Positions 11,635-23,969 of a stretch of DNA of 64,000 nucleotides are shown here, one piece after another; within the stretch, counting starts at the first letter, position 1, and every line of letters begins with the position of its first letter. The notes beneath the pieces were generated by a model, which saw only the letters and a list, made by a program, of their open reading frames with translations, did no database searches and was not told where the DNA came from. Source of the stretch: Sphagnum magellanicum (Eukaryota; Streptophyta; Sphagnopsida; Sphagnales; Sphagnaceae); NCBI GenBank assembly GCA_021904315.1, contig CM038922.1, positions 17,645,347 to 17,709,346 of the forward strand, written 5' to 3'. A program made the position numbers and the translations under genes.

Positions 11635-12663
11635 TGATGCACTCCCAACCTCTTCAAGGGACTCAAATGTGAATCTAAGATGAAAACAGAGGAAAAGTAG
11701 GAAGTTGGGGCATGTTTTCTAGCTCGCAGCATTTCGGGGTAGAGGGGCATGTTGGAGCTCCAGTGACGCGTTCCCAACCTCCTTTATAGATTCAAACGTG
11801 AGTTTGAAGTGAAAATAACGGAAGAATAAAGAGTTGGGGCACATTCCCTGGCTCACAACACTTTGGGGGTAAAGGGGCGTGCTGGAGTTCCAGGATGGGG
11901 ACTAGGAATAGTGATAAGCATCAATTATTCACATAAACCTGCACAAACCAAACCACAAGTTGGTTAGTGCATAGTTTGAACAATTTTGGTGCTAAAACAA
12001 ATCACGGACAAACTCGGACTCACAAGACTCACCACGGCCTGGACTTGGCAAAAGTCTCCACCTTCCCCCTTATAATATACTATGTGCCTCTCCACGAGGT
12101 CCACATCCAAATGACATTTTGTCCCAAGAGTCCCAAAATTCCCAAAGTTGGGACTCCCGCGACTTTGAAGGCCCATAACTTTGTCTACATATCTCTGATT
12201 GAGATGAGGTCCAAAGCAAAGTTGTAAGCCTTGTCGATAACTTTCCAATGGTATGTCGCATGCCACATGCACACAAGGAAATCGGGGTGATTCCTGACTT
12301 TTAGTGGTCGAGAGTCAAATTGTCAATTTAACTTTCAGCTTTTCTTTTGCCCATAACTTATGTTTCAGGTGTCCAAATGGGTGATGCAAGCCCATTTCAA
12401 ACATCTACGTCCCAAGAGCTTTCCAATGATTGAAAAAACATCTCAATCCAATAAGTTTTGACCCCTACAATCAACCTTTAAAATTTGGAAGTCCATTGGG
12501 ACTCCAACTCCCAAAATGGGAGTTCACTTGGGAGTGTGAAGGTTCATTCCCTCACACTCTTTCGCACTCCTGGGAACATGAAATGTGACTCTTGAGCTCA
12601 TTCTTGGCCCGCATCTTCGCAAGCCCTTGCCTTGGTCGCAAGCCCAAGGCTAGGGTTACGACA
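11635..12663 (-). repeat. Solo LTR with TTGTA target-site duplication and duplicated 3' end
   Basis: On the minus strand it runs from TGTCGTAACCCTAGC to GCATCA. TTGTA flanks both sides (11630-11634 and 12664-12668). No internal retroelement sequence lies between, so it is a solo LTR left by LTR-LTR recombination. At its 3' end (left on the plus strand) about 129 bp are present twice in tandem (11635-11763 and 11764-11895), each copy starting TGATGC or TGACGC followed by a TTCCCAACCT-like phrase. This makes the copy longer than its relatives (1029 bp against 682-913 bp). Confidence 0.88.
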
Positions 12664-12668
12664 TTGTA

Positions 12669-13060
12669 TGGAACATTTACAAGGGTTTGAGGGTTTGGTT
12701 TAGGGGTGGGGGCTTGCACATTTAAAGAATTCCAATTCACCTTTAAAAAACACAATCCCAAACCCTAAAATGTACATAAAACACACATTGGGAAACAATA
12801 ACATTTATTAATATGCCAAAAGAAGAGTTTTTTCCCAAGATTAGCATTTTGGTTTTCCCTCCAAAATTTGGACAAGGCAACAATTTGGTTGCAACTCTAA
12901 CAAAATTGGACAGAACTCTTAAATAACATTTATAACAACAACATCTTCCTTACCAAAACACATGGAGGATAAGTTATAATATTTTTTAGAGTTTTTAGTT
13001 CCTAATGTAATTTTGTTAAGATGTCTACATGTAGAACATGGAGAAGAGCAACACTTTAAA
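12669..13060. other. Intergenic sequence, nothing recognised
   Basis: AT-rich sequence between the solo LTR and a tandem repeat. No coding or RNA feature could be supported. Confidence 0.5.
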
Positions 13061-13070
13061 GCTAAAATTA

Positions 13071-13480
13071 GAGGGAATTCAAATATGATTACAGAAGCAA
13101 CATGTTTAATGCATGTCAAAGTAAAGATAAAGCAAGGTCAAGGTTCAAGATTAGGTTTGGGTTTAAGGTTAGATGCACATAAAAAGAATATGATAAAAAA
13201 CAAATAGCTAAAAAATAGAGGGAATTCAAATCTAAATGTAAAAGCAACACCTTTAATACATGTCAAAGTAGAGATTGAAGAAGGTCAAGGTTTAGAATCA
13301 AAAGTAGGATTAGGATTAAATGCAAAAAAGGAAGATCTGATCACAAACAAGAAGTTAAAAATTAGAGGGAATTCAAATTTAAATAGGGTTAAAGTTCAAG
13401 ATTAGGGCTAGGATTAAGGTTAGATGTAAAGGGGGAAGATTTGATAAAAAACAAGGAGCTGAAAAAGTAAGCAGTAGCAA
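13071..13480. repeat. Diverged 147-bp tandem repeat, about three copies
   Basis: The phrase GAGGGAATTCAAAT recurs at 13071, 13218 and 13365, exactly 147 bp apart. Each copy continues with related sequence (CATGTCAAAGTA, GGTCAAGGTT, TTAGGTTTGG-like). Copies differ by many substitutions and the third is shortened. No protein reading is conserved across them. Confidence 0.75.
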
Positions 13481-14555
13481 TACTAGCCCCTAGATGAAAT
13501 GTGAGGACATAAATCATAGATTATATGTATGCAAAGACATATAAGAAATATCTACTTTTTATTGGTTTAAACATTGTGCAAAAATAAATTCTAGAGTTTA
13601 AACACAACCAAAACATACCAAATTCTTGCAAGTTCAAGCAGAACGTAGCAAGAGGTTCACGGCTTGCATGGAAACAATAAATGTCACATTGATGTGGAAA
13701 GATTTCAAGGATTTCTACAAATTCATTACATCTACTGGATTTTTTTGGGAGCATGCGCTTGCAAATTTTTCAACCTTAATTCATTTCTTATCTTCTTAGG
13801 TTGAATTCAAGAAGTCAATAAGTGTGCTTATACTTGGGCCTAACTTTGAACTTAGCTCCAACTCCTTAGAGTTTAGGGTTAGGAGAGGAAAATGACACAA
13901 ATCATGCCCTATAGACGGAGGAGTGGCACCATAAGGCTAGACAACAAGGAGAATGTGCCCTTAGAACTTGAAATCATGCCCCTTAAACCCAAGGAAACCC
14001 TAACACAAAAAGTAACCCGGGTTAGTTGATGTCATGAATGTTGCATGAGACCGACTAGCCTAGGTTACTTTTTGTATTGGGGCTTCCTCAAGTTCAGGGG
14101 GCATGATGGACAAGTGAAACTTTGGAGGAAGCCATGGAAGTAGTTGAACAAGATATACAAGGAGCTAATATGAAAATAAGGGGTCAACACGATATAAGAA
14201 TATATAAGAATATAAATATATTTTTGTATATTCTATATAAACTTGATAGTATCTTAGGTCTTGGAGACGATAAATTAAAGATTTCACATACCTCTAAGCT
14301 CTATTTTTGACCATTTGAATGGATATACTTAAAGTAGGAAAATGGGGCCACCAAAAGCACGTTGATAGAGGAGGAAAATGTAATAGCCTATGAATAGATT
14401 CTAATAATGGGGGAATGCAGCTTGTCAATATCACTAAACCAACTTAAGTTGAAGGTTGTAGAAATGACTCAAACAACGATGATACCGTTCTAAGATAACA
14501 TACCTAGAAAAAATTGATGGTGATGGTTCAAGAACCAACGTCCAAATGTGGTCAT
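13481..14555. other. AT-rich stretch without a recognisable gene
   Basis: Contains a pair of related phrases near 13985-14070 (AGTAACCCGGGTTAG and TAGGTTACTTTTTGTATTGG, partly inverted). No coding feature could be supported. It may include the eroded N-terminal part of the pogo-like element that follows. Confidence 0.4.
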
Positions 14556-15720
14556 AAAGCAAGCTAAAGGACTTGAGATGTGGAGGCACAATTTTTGATG
14601 GTTGTTTCCTATAACAATTTTTACACAAACTTGGTGTCATTATATAACCAACATCAATACCCTTTTAATCACATAAAGTGTATAAGCTAGCAAACAAGCA
14701 AGGGCACAAGTGCTAACAAGAGGGGGTCTAATGCAATTTATAACACCATCCCAAAATCTCAAGAATGGTTGATTATAAACTACATTGTTAATGTAGCAAG
14801 TGGGAATCTATTGAACTTTTACATTTAGACGGGAGTAGTTGAAAGATAATTAGATTAAGCTTTGCAAACCAAGTACATGCATGGTTATGCAAAAGAAGGC
14901 ATGGATGACTTTTTTTTGTTTAAGGAATTTTTATTTTTCTTCAAGTGGTCTATTTTAGGTGGAGTGTCTACAACGAACTAACACTTACTAATTTTAAACA
15001 ACCATGGTAGCCACATAACCCTAGAGAAGCAATAAAACAAGCCCATGACTTTGGATTGGACATGATAACTTTATTCACGCATACCTTTCATGACCTTCAA
15101 CCATTGGATGTCTCCTATTTTAAGCCATTGAAAACTGTATTTCAAAAGGAAGGATGCAATAATGGTTAGTAGAAACTACATGGAACTAAACAAGATCACT
15201 TTAGCCAAAGGGGTGGACTAGGCTTTAAAGCAAGCACTAACCAAAAAAAAATCAAGTTTGAGTTTACGGCATCAAGTATATGGCCTTTGGATTCAAATGC
15301 AATGAACAACAAAATCTAACCTTCAAGCCTCTACACAACAAGGCCAAGTAATGAAGGAGAATATACATTGAATAACACATCAGATGAACAAGATGATCAA
15401 GGCCAAGGTGAGCATGATGAAGGAGAACATGTGTTAAATGATAAGGGCGAAAACGATCAAGGTGAACATGAACAACAACGTGAAGAAGAAGTTGTTACCA
15501 CATATCTCCTCAATATACACACATCAGTTCACCAATCAAACCCAAGTTGTTTTAACCTAAACCGAAATACTACACAACATTATTATGTATATATGCCTCA
15601 TAACCCTCCCATGACAGAAGATAGGGCAGAAGAAAATCTAGTAATAAATCTAATCAACCTTATAGTCAAAAACAAATGTAAAAAGAACAAATTTCTTTGA
15701 ACCTGACTCAAGATACCATG
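14556..15720 (+). pseudogene. Pogo-like (Tc1/mariner superfamily) DDE_1 transposase remnant
   Basis: Frame-shifted plus-strand readings follow the DDE_1 order. First comes a segment like FYTNLVSLYNQHQYP (about 14610-14670), then IPKSQEWLIINYIVNVASG (about 14748-14805). Next is the second catalytic region, reading LNNHGSH where the family has Asp before the Gly/His motif (about 14985-15010). Then follow LFTHTFHDLQPLDVSYFKP (about 15070-15130) and a C-terminal KASTNQKKIKFEF plus IWPLDSNAM stretch (about 15220-15310). A charged Asp/Glu/Gln tail (15368-15510) is the longest open part. Several stops, at least one frameshift and the lost Asp make it non-functional. Confidence 0.72.
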
Positions 15721-16260
15721 AAAATGCACTAGTAGTTTTTATCATTCCTTCATCTACCTATAAAACCTATAGACCAAAGGAAAGGAACCCTTAGTAGGTT
15801 ACTCATAGTTTCATGTCATGACCAGTGTTGAATATCTCGCAATTATGCATAAGAATGCTATGGAGAAGATAACTACATGTAATTAGGGAAACATATCATA
15901 GTGAAAGGTAGGAAAATAAGGTTTAAAAATTTGCAAATTACCTCATTACAAATGAATGGGCATCTTAGTGTGTAGCTACCAAATGTGCAAAAATAAATTT
16001 TGAATACATTTGGTCTTCAACAATTGTTAGGGAAGCAAGGCAATGTCTACGTGAACATCTACAAGCTTCTTAGGTTGCATAAGGGCTAGAGATCATTCCA
16101 ATAATAAGATTTTAAAGGTTCATACTTAAACAATGGGAGGCAAGGTTACAAGTAAGTGCCAAAATGTTTACATGCAATGACATTACAGTGCACTTGCCTC
16201 ATTTTACTAAATAACTAGAACAAAGGAAGGGGATTTAAGGTTCAGGAGGATCACCAAGAA
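15721..16260. other. AT-rich stretch without a recognisable gene
   Basis: Sequence between the pogo-like remnant and the tandem repeat. No frame or motif could be supported. Confidence 0.5.
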
Positions 16261-16715
16261 CTATATGCAAGAAAAAGGAAGAGGAAGACGAATATCAAGA
16301 TCACGACCACAACCAAGAAAATCATTAACAATTGTGGCAAGAATGAGAAGGAGGAAGATGAATATCATGATCATGACCATGATCAAGAGAATCGCCAGTA
16401 GTTGCAGATAAGAAAGAGAAGAAGGAAGACAACAATCAAGATTGTGACCACAACCAAAAAGATCACAACCAAGAAGATCACTAGTAGTTGCAACTAAGAA
16501 AAAGAAAGGAGGAGGACCACGAAGACCAAGATCATCAGCATGCAACAAAGGAAAAAAAAGAAAAGATGACAATCAAGATTGTGACCACGACCAAAAGGAT
16601 CACAACCAAGAGGATCATTAGTAACTATAACCAATAAAAAGAAAGGAAGAGGACCACAAAGATCAAGATCACGACCACAATTAGGAAGATCACCAATAGT
16701 TGTAGCCAAAAAGGA
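16261..16715. repeat. Degenerate purine-rich tandem repeat
   Basis: Phrases of the type AGATCAC...AGTAGTTGCA...AAGAAAAAGAAAGGAGGA...CAAGATTGTGACCACAACCA recur about five times with unequal spacing. On the minus strand they read as a repeated GCGHNLDC/LPSS-like peptide (16261-16709), but units differ in length and stops intervene. I treat this as a minisatellite rather than a gene. Confidence 0.6.
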
Positions 16716-16898
16716 AAAAGCTTGAAATGCTTGAGCTTAAGCAACTCAGCTCAAAAGACATATTGGCAACACCATAATCACCTATGTTCCAAAGAGGGAA
16801 AATGCAGGGAAAATTTTGGTAGATGTAAGCGGAGGAAGAAGCAATAGTGGTTAACAACAAGTGTAGAAATTAAGGTTTTTCTCTCTCTTGCCCCCATC

Positions 16899-19147
16899 CA
16901 CTACTAAAAATTTTGGGTTTTACAAATGTCGTTTGCAACTAAAATTCAGTTGCATGCAACACATGCAATTGCAAATTTGTGTAGTTGCATAAGACAAGTT
17001 GCACATGACATTCAATTGCATGTGACACTACGTATGCAACACATATATATGGTGCTAATATACATGTTCATCCATACATACTAGTCCAAATGTAGTTGCA
17101 CCTTATTGCAACTCTACTTGCAACTACAATGTAACTAATAAAAATATCACATGTGTTTAAAAATTGGACAACTAGCTTGTGGACATGTGTCATTATTTTA
17201 TTTTTTGTGTTTTCAAAATTAAAAATTCATTGAATTTATTTCAATCATTAAATTTTTTTCCATTGAGGTGATAACACGTGGCACACCATGGAACGTTCAT
17301 TGACCATTTGACATGTGTCATTTTTAAACACAAATTATGATGACACATGGCAATTAAGGCCTACCCTTTTTTTAATTTAAAAATATTTATTAATGAAATT
17401 TGAATCGTTTAATTTTTTGGCCAATAAGATGTTGACACGTGTGCCTAGGTAGGTGGGTAATTATTAACCCTATTAAATAAGTAGGTTTATTTATGTATGT
17501 AAATAGGTTGAACATAGCTAAGTTTAAGCTATATAGGTAAGATTAAAATAATCTAATTTTATTTTAAGATTAACCATTTCATAAAGGTCAAACTTTATTT
17601 ATTTACTCATCCCCAATGACATTTGGTGCTTAGTTACAATAAAGTTGTTGCTCCTAGTTATATACTGAGCCAAATAGAATTGGAAGCCAAAGGATATGGG
17701 ATAAAAAATTCCATTGCAAACTTCATGAACCAATTTAGTTGCACATTAGATGCAACTAATGTATTAGAGTATAGCAACCAAGGGAGGGCTTTATTGCTCT
17801 TGGTGTCCAAAAAAAACTTAAAGCCCTCCTCTTGGTGCATCTAACATACTAAAAATTGTTAAAAATAGATTAAAATTTAGAAAGTTATGGCCCCCCAAAA
17901 TAAAGGGGGTCAAAAACTCAGAAAAAAAACCATTTAACACTACAAAGGTCGATTCTTAAACACCTAGAAAGTTCCTTTTATGTTTTTTTTTGCTATTAAA
18001 GTTCCAACATAATTTGTAGAACTTCAGATGGCACTCCTATAACATTTTAAATCGTTTAAAATGAATAAGACTTAAGAAAGTTATGAGGTTTGAAAGTACG
18101 AAGGGTCCAAAGAAAAAAAAAAAAAAAAGTTTTATAATTTGAAAAACTTGTTCTTTTTGTTAAATTTTCATTACTCCTTCTTTTTTTGCACTTCAAAGAT
18201 GATTGTAGAATATTTTTAATAATTATGATTACTCAATGAAAATATGATTTTATCATTATTATATAACTTAAACTAGTAATTAGCTTAAGATGTTTGTGTA
18301 CTTGGAGGTTAATTCGTGTAGCCTATTTATATTAATATTTTAACATAAATAATAAGATTTAAATATATAATACCTATATATATATCATTATAATTATAAT
18401 TGAAATTAATTGATAATTATGGATATTTATAATAAGTTTAAATATTATCATATTAATTGATTCCGAATAATGTTTTTGTTTAATCAAATTTACATTTTCT
18501 GAAAAAATATTCCAAATAAAATAAAATAAATTTACTTGCCAATTTGTTTTAATATATTTTATAAATAAAATTTTAAAACTTGTAATATATATTTAAACCA
18601 TGGTTTAATTTAGCTTAATTTAATTTAGTATATTTTAGTTTAACCATCATTAATTTAGCCATCGTTAGTTTTAGCTTAATTTAGTTTAGCCATAAATATT
18701 GTAGCCTAATTCAATTTAGCCATAATTGGTTTAGTTTGATTTAATTTAGCCATATTTATTTCATGTTAATTTAATTTAGCCATAATTAGTTTAGCCTAAT
18801 AAATTTAGCCATGGTTAGTTTAACTTTTTAGTTTATTTAGCCTAGGTTAGTTTAGCCATGGTTATTTTAGCTTAGGTTAGTTTAGGTTAGAATAAATTAG
18901 CATGTGGTTAACCTTAGTACTAGAAGCACATAATATTATTATACATAACCAATGTAGATATATTAAGTATAATAATTTAAGTATGTATAAGTTTAGGTCA
19001 TTGTTTTTATGACACGTGTCCATGTTGTACACATTTATTTGCACGTTAGTTACACACACAACCATATGGTTGAAAATTTATACAATACCAAATTTATAGT
19101 TGTAAACATGACCGAGATAGTTGCAAACGATAAGATTTCTAGTAGTG
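16899..19147. mobile_element. Non-autonomous CACTA element 1 (2249 bp, ATC target duplication)
   Basis: The left end is CACTACTAAAAATTTT and the right end, reversed, is CACTACTAGAAATCTT. The 3-bp ATC is repeated on both flanks (16896-16898 and 19148-19150), as for CACTA (En/Spm) transposons. Subterminal sequence is dense in TTGCAAC/GTTGCAT words on both sides. Internal modules are CACGTGG-containing sequence (about 17270-17460), a GTAGGTAGG-like stretch (17440-17530) and a TTTAGCC array (18600-18900). The only open frame of note (17623-17844) has no known domain and no transposase is present, so mobility would need a helper. Confidence 0.88.
18596..18900. repeat. TTTAGCC/TTTAACC-type array inside CACTA element 1
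   Basis: Roughly 30-bp units built from AATTTAGCCATAATTAGTTTAGC-like words repeat with drift. The same word family is found in CACTA element 3 (37610-37741 and 40684-41110), which ties the elements together. Confidence 0.75.
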
Positions 19148-19150
19148 ATC

Positions 19151-20510
19151 ACCGTTGATTGAAAAAGATTTTTTTATTATCGTGTTCGTTGAAATCAAAG
19201 ATGAACAATATTTGTGCATTTTTCTGTTCATCTTTATGTTACATCCAATATAAATGTGAAAAAGGCAAGTAGGGTTCAATCATGGATCATTAAACATTTA
19301 TTCATGCATGAATAGGATGATGTTCATGTGTGCTTAATTGATCAAGGATTATTTTTTTGGTGTTTTTGACCCTTGACATTGAAATATGCATAACTTGTTC
19401 ATTTTGAGTTTTTTTTAATGATTCAAGCACCCTTCGATGCATAACTTTCAACTTTATAACTTTTTTGTGAACTTTTGCTACAATGTAAAACATCTAAGAT
19501 GCATCAATTCTATGAACCCTTGAATGTATGGACATGGCCCCCTCTACCCTGCCATAGTCATGAGTTGACGGTTTTTTTTGGTAATTTGGAAAATATTCTA
19601 GTTTACGGGCAAATTCTTTCAAATTGATAGCAAAAAAATTCAAAAAATCATATAAAACATTTGTCACCACAATGTGAAAACTCAATTTAAGATATCATTC
19701 AAAAGAAAAATATTGCATGATTTCCTCTTACAAGTCTTGATTGCAAGTAATAGGGATTCCACTTTAAGCACCTACCAGTAGGTAAAGTTTTTTCATTGTT
19801 GTCCTAGTAGGTACCTTATCTAGTTTACAATAACTTGTTGTCAGGTTTTGGAATATAAGTAGGTTCAGATTCAAGTCATAGGTTAGATTTTAAGGTCTTT
19901 AGACTAGATGTTTCACAACATACCTACCAAGTGAGCGTGTGAGTGTGAACAATGAACATGTGAACCTAGTTATAGTGATCACAAAAGAATCTTTTGGTAT
20001 ATTTTTTCCACATGGCAAGAATATTCATGACATTTGGAAGATGTTTACCACATTGGCAGTATATTTTTGCCATGTATATAAATGTTATATCTACATGGCA
20101 AAATATTCCCAACTATGTGGATGGAACATTTTAATTGAGGAAACAATATTCCTCTTACTTTGGTTAGGGTTTAGGGTTAAAAGGAAGCAATTAGACCACC
20201 CAATATAGTGTAGTCAATATTTAACTAACACATTTAGTACGATGTGTGATTTTTCATATAATGAAATATGATTCTTATTTACCAAATTTATGAATAAACA
20301 TTAATCTAATTGTTTAGCATATCAAAACATATTAAATTCAGAGCAATAACTCTAACGCAATTTGTGGCCATGGTGCAAAACACATAGCATCATGTTGAGT
20401 ATTACAATGAATGTTGCTTTTACATTTGGTGTCATTCTTGATTATTGCCCCTACTTACATAGAAGCAAGAGAATGAGCCAATAAGTGACAAACTTCATTG
20501 CAACTTTAAG
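19151..20510. other. AT-rich stretch without a recognisable gene
   Basis: No frame with a domain and no clear repeat pair were found. A short partial palindrome with TACCAGTAGGTA-like phrases occurs near 19765-19820. Confidence 0.5.
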
Positions 20511-21266
20511 TCAAGAAGTGAATGAAATTCTCAAATTGGCCACAAACATGACGTGTTGTAATACATAATACATATGTTTACATGGCACCCATTTCCCTCG
20601 TTTCCCCAATGAGCCTAAAACCATAGTCACAATATCCAAGCAAATGCAACTAGGAAGTTCCCAATCATAACTTCGTATTGCCTTCTTTTGAAAGTTTTGT
20701 TGCATGTAATCTTGTAAATTCATCCATAACTAAAAGCAAGAACCTCCAATGGTGGCTCAAAGGTGGCCACAAAAAGTTGACAAGCCTCCCACCAATTATA
20801 GTGTAATTTTGACATGGTAAATGGTTATGTGTGTAAAACAAGCTTCCCATTTCGTGTTTTGGGCCACAACACTACATCGATTAATTGGAATAAAATTTTC
20901 CTTAGCAAATAGACTTCAAGGAAGGATAGGTTGTTTATTAAAAACAAAACTTGCTTCCTTGAGAGTTTTCACGTCATTGTGTGAAAGATTAGTCCCTTTT
21001 TGCACATGCCAAATCAACGTAACAACTGGTCTGTCCATTACATACCTATGTTTTGTGCCCCCCATGTAACAATTCATGTCATCTGCACAAAACCAAAACT
21101 TGTGAAGATTGAAGGGTGCACCTAAAAACTGAGAAGACAAACTAGAGCAAGTAGGGGTAGGAACACTAATGGAAGTTGACTTTGTAATAATCCTTGTAGT
21201 ACAAGAATAGTTAGTTGGTGTTTTGCGATGTTGAACACTAAACGTGCGAGGTCGAGGGACTTCCAT
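20511..21266 (-). pseudogene. Decayed coding segment with SWIM-type zinc finger
   Basis: Minus-strand readings in changing frames run from 21266 down to 20511. The upstream part has HKFWFCADDMNCYMGGTKH and IWHVQKGTNLSH. The downstream part has CICLDIV then WVPCKHMYYVLQHVMF, a CxC...CxH pattern like SWIM fingers, which occur in MULE transposases and some nuclear proteins. Stops between the parts show decay. SWIM is the only part I recognise. MULE ancestry is a guess. Confidence 0.5.
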
Positions 21267-21283
21267 TATGAGAAATCGTGTCC

Positions 21284-21803
21284 ATCAAAACCACACTATC
21301 CTACAACTAACATTCAAAAAACAACTCATATACAACTATTGTGTAACTATTTCTTATGTATTACAACCAATGTGCAACTATTCACCTAAAAATACAATGT
21401 ATTAATAAATGAATTACCACATTAGAAAATTGGTTAATTATATTATAGTTGCAAGTGAATTGAAAATAGATCTTTTATACGATAATCTATACACATCGTA
21501 CACACGTATGTAATCAACTATGTTTGATGTTTTTAGAAGTTCTATTATAGTTGCATGTGGCAACTATTTAAAAATTATTTAAAATTTGGCACTAAAACAA
21601 CAACTATGTTGCAATTAGGTATAATGTACATACATGTGATCACACCACGTGTCCACATTTCCACCACCCATTATGGGATACATTTGCAATTAGTTTTCAA
21701 TTATGATTCCCATTGATACAACTAGTACGACCACTAGTGCGCCACTATTGAAGGGTCTAATCATAGTGAAAGGAGCCACTAGCGTTACTAAATCATAGTA
21801 GTG
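21284..21803. mobile_element. Possible CACTA end fragment
   Basis: The right end reads TAGTAGTG (21796-21803), and the stretch before it is rich in TTGCAAC/GTTGCA words, as in the CACTA elements here, with nested CCACTAGTG and GCCACTATTG phrases near the end. I found no matching left end with a GGG duplication, so it may be truncated. Confidence 0.35.
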
Positions 21804-21806
21804 GGG

Positions 21807-23785
21807 GTCCTTTGAGACACTGTTGATATTTTGCTCGTCCCTAGATGGCATTCATTAATTGGCCTGATTTTAAATGTGGTGGGATGAAACTTTTGAACCA
21901 TATCACCGATATTCTAGACCTAAACCTTTATTCTTGCGCTATCGACGCCGTCTGTTCTTTTGCATTCTTTCTTCTTCCATCATTCTTTCAACATTCTCTC
22001 TTTCATTTACTTAGAAGTTATTGAAAACCCCATGTGAAGATACGTAGATGCATTGTGATTTAACAAGGTTGCTAAAATGTGGTTAATGCCGTTGGACTTA
22101 AACAATTTGTCTTATGCCCAATTAGGCCCAAATTGTTTGGCATTTTGTTGTGTAAGAAGTAAAAACTGTAGTGTGATAATTATAACTACTCAAAAAGCTA
22201 TCCAAACAAGGGTGAATAGTGAGGCGCATAATTTTATATGCAATTTGTTTTCAATGAATGTGATGAAAGTTGTTGAAAACCTAGAGGTTGATAGAGGTGG
22301 GTGTTAATGGAGGTAGCAGGTGTGATTAATACTAAAAGTTTTAGAAACAATAAGGTGCATCAATAAGTGTGAAAATAAGAAGCTGATTCTATAGCCATTT
22401 CCAATGTTGGATGTTCTAAGATTATGAGTGCAAGGAGGTATCATTTGCCATTTTCAAAGGTCAAATACACACACACATTGATTCATTTAAAAGTACACAA
22501 ACCACAAATCAAACCCCATTGGAATTTAAGTTTGTTGTTTATGGGTTTGTTGTAGAAGGTCTTTAATGTGTTTAGTGAAAAAGTTTCCTTGTGCTTTTGG
22601 AAAATACCCTAATTAACAAAGGTCGATGTTGGTGGAAGCATTAGGTCTCATGAATGGCACAACGGAACGAATGAAGTCTATGTTTGTAGGGATCTACACA
22701 TACATGAGTTTGTATCCTTTATTTATAGAGGTGATTGAGAGATGACATAAATTAAGTCTAATGTTTCAATTCTATTGTTTGTCATTTAGATGGAAAAAAT
22801 ATTCTACTTGTTATAAAACTTACAACTAGACAACAATCATTATGTATGTTATTATTACAAATTCATTTCAATTTGGACATAAAACCTTTGTTACTGATTT
22901 TCATGGATTTGTAATGCAAAATTGGAAGTTGGAACTTTGGTGTTACATTCATTCTGGTAGAATCCATGTTTCAGGTATATAATGTTTGGTCTACCTCACA
23001 TTTGTAGATTTGATTTTTTCCTTCATATTTATTGTTGGGATTGTGTACATTTCCTATTTAAAGAAAGATGGTTGAAAGTTGCCCACTTTCTTGTGGTGGC
23101 ACTTATGTGCTTCATGGCATCCTAATTGTTATGTTGTTTAAACAAGGTTTGTTTATTTACACCTTCCAAAGTTGTTCACTCGCCCCAAATACTTTAAATC
23201 TTCCTAACACTTCTGGAACTATGGTCCAAAAACTCATGTTGCAAATTTTGTATCATGGTTTTTCAAAACCTTTGGCATTACATGATATATTATGTGTACC
23301 CATTGGACCATAAAATGATGAAGTTAGTGGATGGTCATGATGGCTACGTGTTGAATATTGTTGATTATAAATATTTTGTTAGTAAATAGTTATTTATAAA
23401 TGTTTTTAATTGTTTTGTAAGAAAGCCAATACAACGTACAATTTGGAAGATTGCATGCCAAGGTTTAAGGAATCAATTTGAGGCAAAAGAAAAACCATAA
23501 TGTTGATTTTATCTTTCATCATGGTTTGAAATTAATTATAATATCTGAAGAAGTAAGCAAGTTCTAATGTCAACTTCTAAGTAATTAAGTGGCAGTAGCA
23601 ACAAAAAAATAACCTTCTAGTACTTTGTAGATATTTTTTAATAGCAACAACAAGTGAAAGCAAACCACCTTGAGAACCAATTAACTTGAGATCCATTGTA
23701 AAATTTTTGTTTGAGGTTGTCCTTATTAAGTCTGTTGCATTACTTCCATTCAACTTGCACTAACCACCCTTTTTTCTTGGTTGTG
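21807..23785. other. AT-rich stretch without a recognisable gene
   Basis: Open frames at 22077-22307 and 23068-23313 have no recognised domain. No repeats with defined ends were found. Confidence 0.5.
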
Positions 23786-23789
23786 TAGG

Positions 23790-23963
23790 TTGACCTCATT
23801 TTGAACTCTTGCTTGTGAGTTCATCCTAGTCTCATCCCGGAGCTCCAACACACCATCCTCCCGAAGTGCTCCAAGTTAGGGAGTGTGCCCCAACTCTTTT
23901 TTCTTTTGTTGTTTCACTTTTCGGACCCACCTTTGGGTCTCTTGAAGAGTTCGAGGCGCATCA
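23790..23963 (+). repeat. 3'-terminal LTR fragment
   Basis: Phrases CATCCCGGAGCTCCAACAC, GGGAGTGTGCC and GAGGCGCATCA match the 3' ends of the solo LTRs at 28495 and 35586, ending in CA at 23963. The 5' three quarters of the LTR is missing. It lies directly before the decayed coding region that follows. Confidence 0.65.
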
Positions 23964-23969
23964 CCAAGC

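Noticed and set aside
16261-16709. Minus-strand repeat peptide as a membrane protein
   Set aside because: Unit lengths vary, stops occur between units, and the reading follows from a purine-rich minisatellite.
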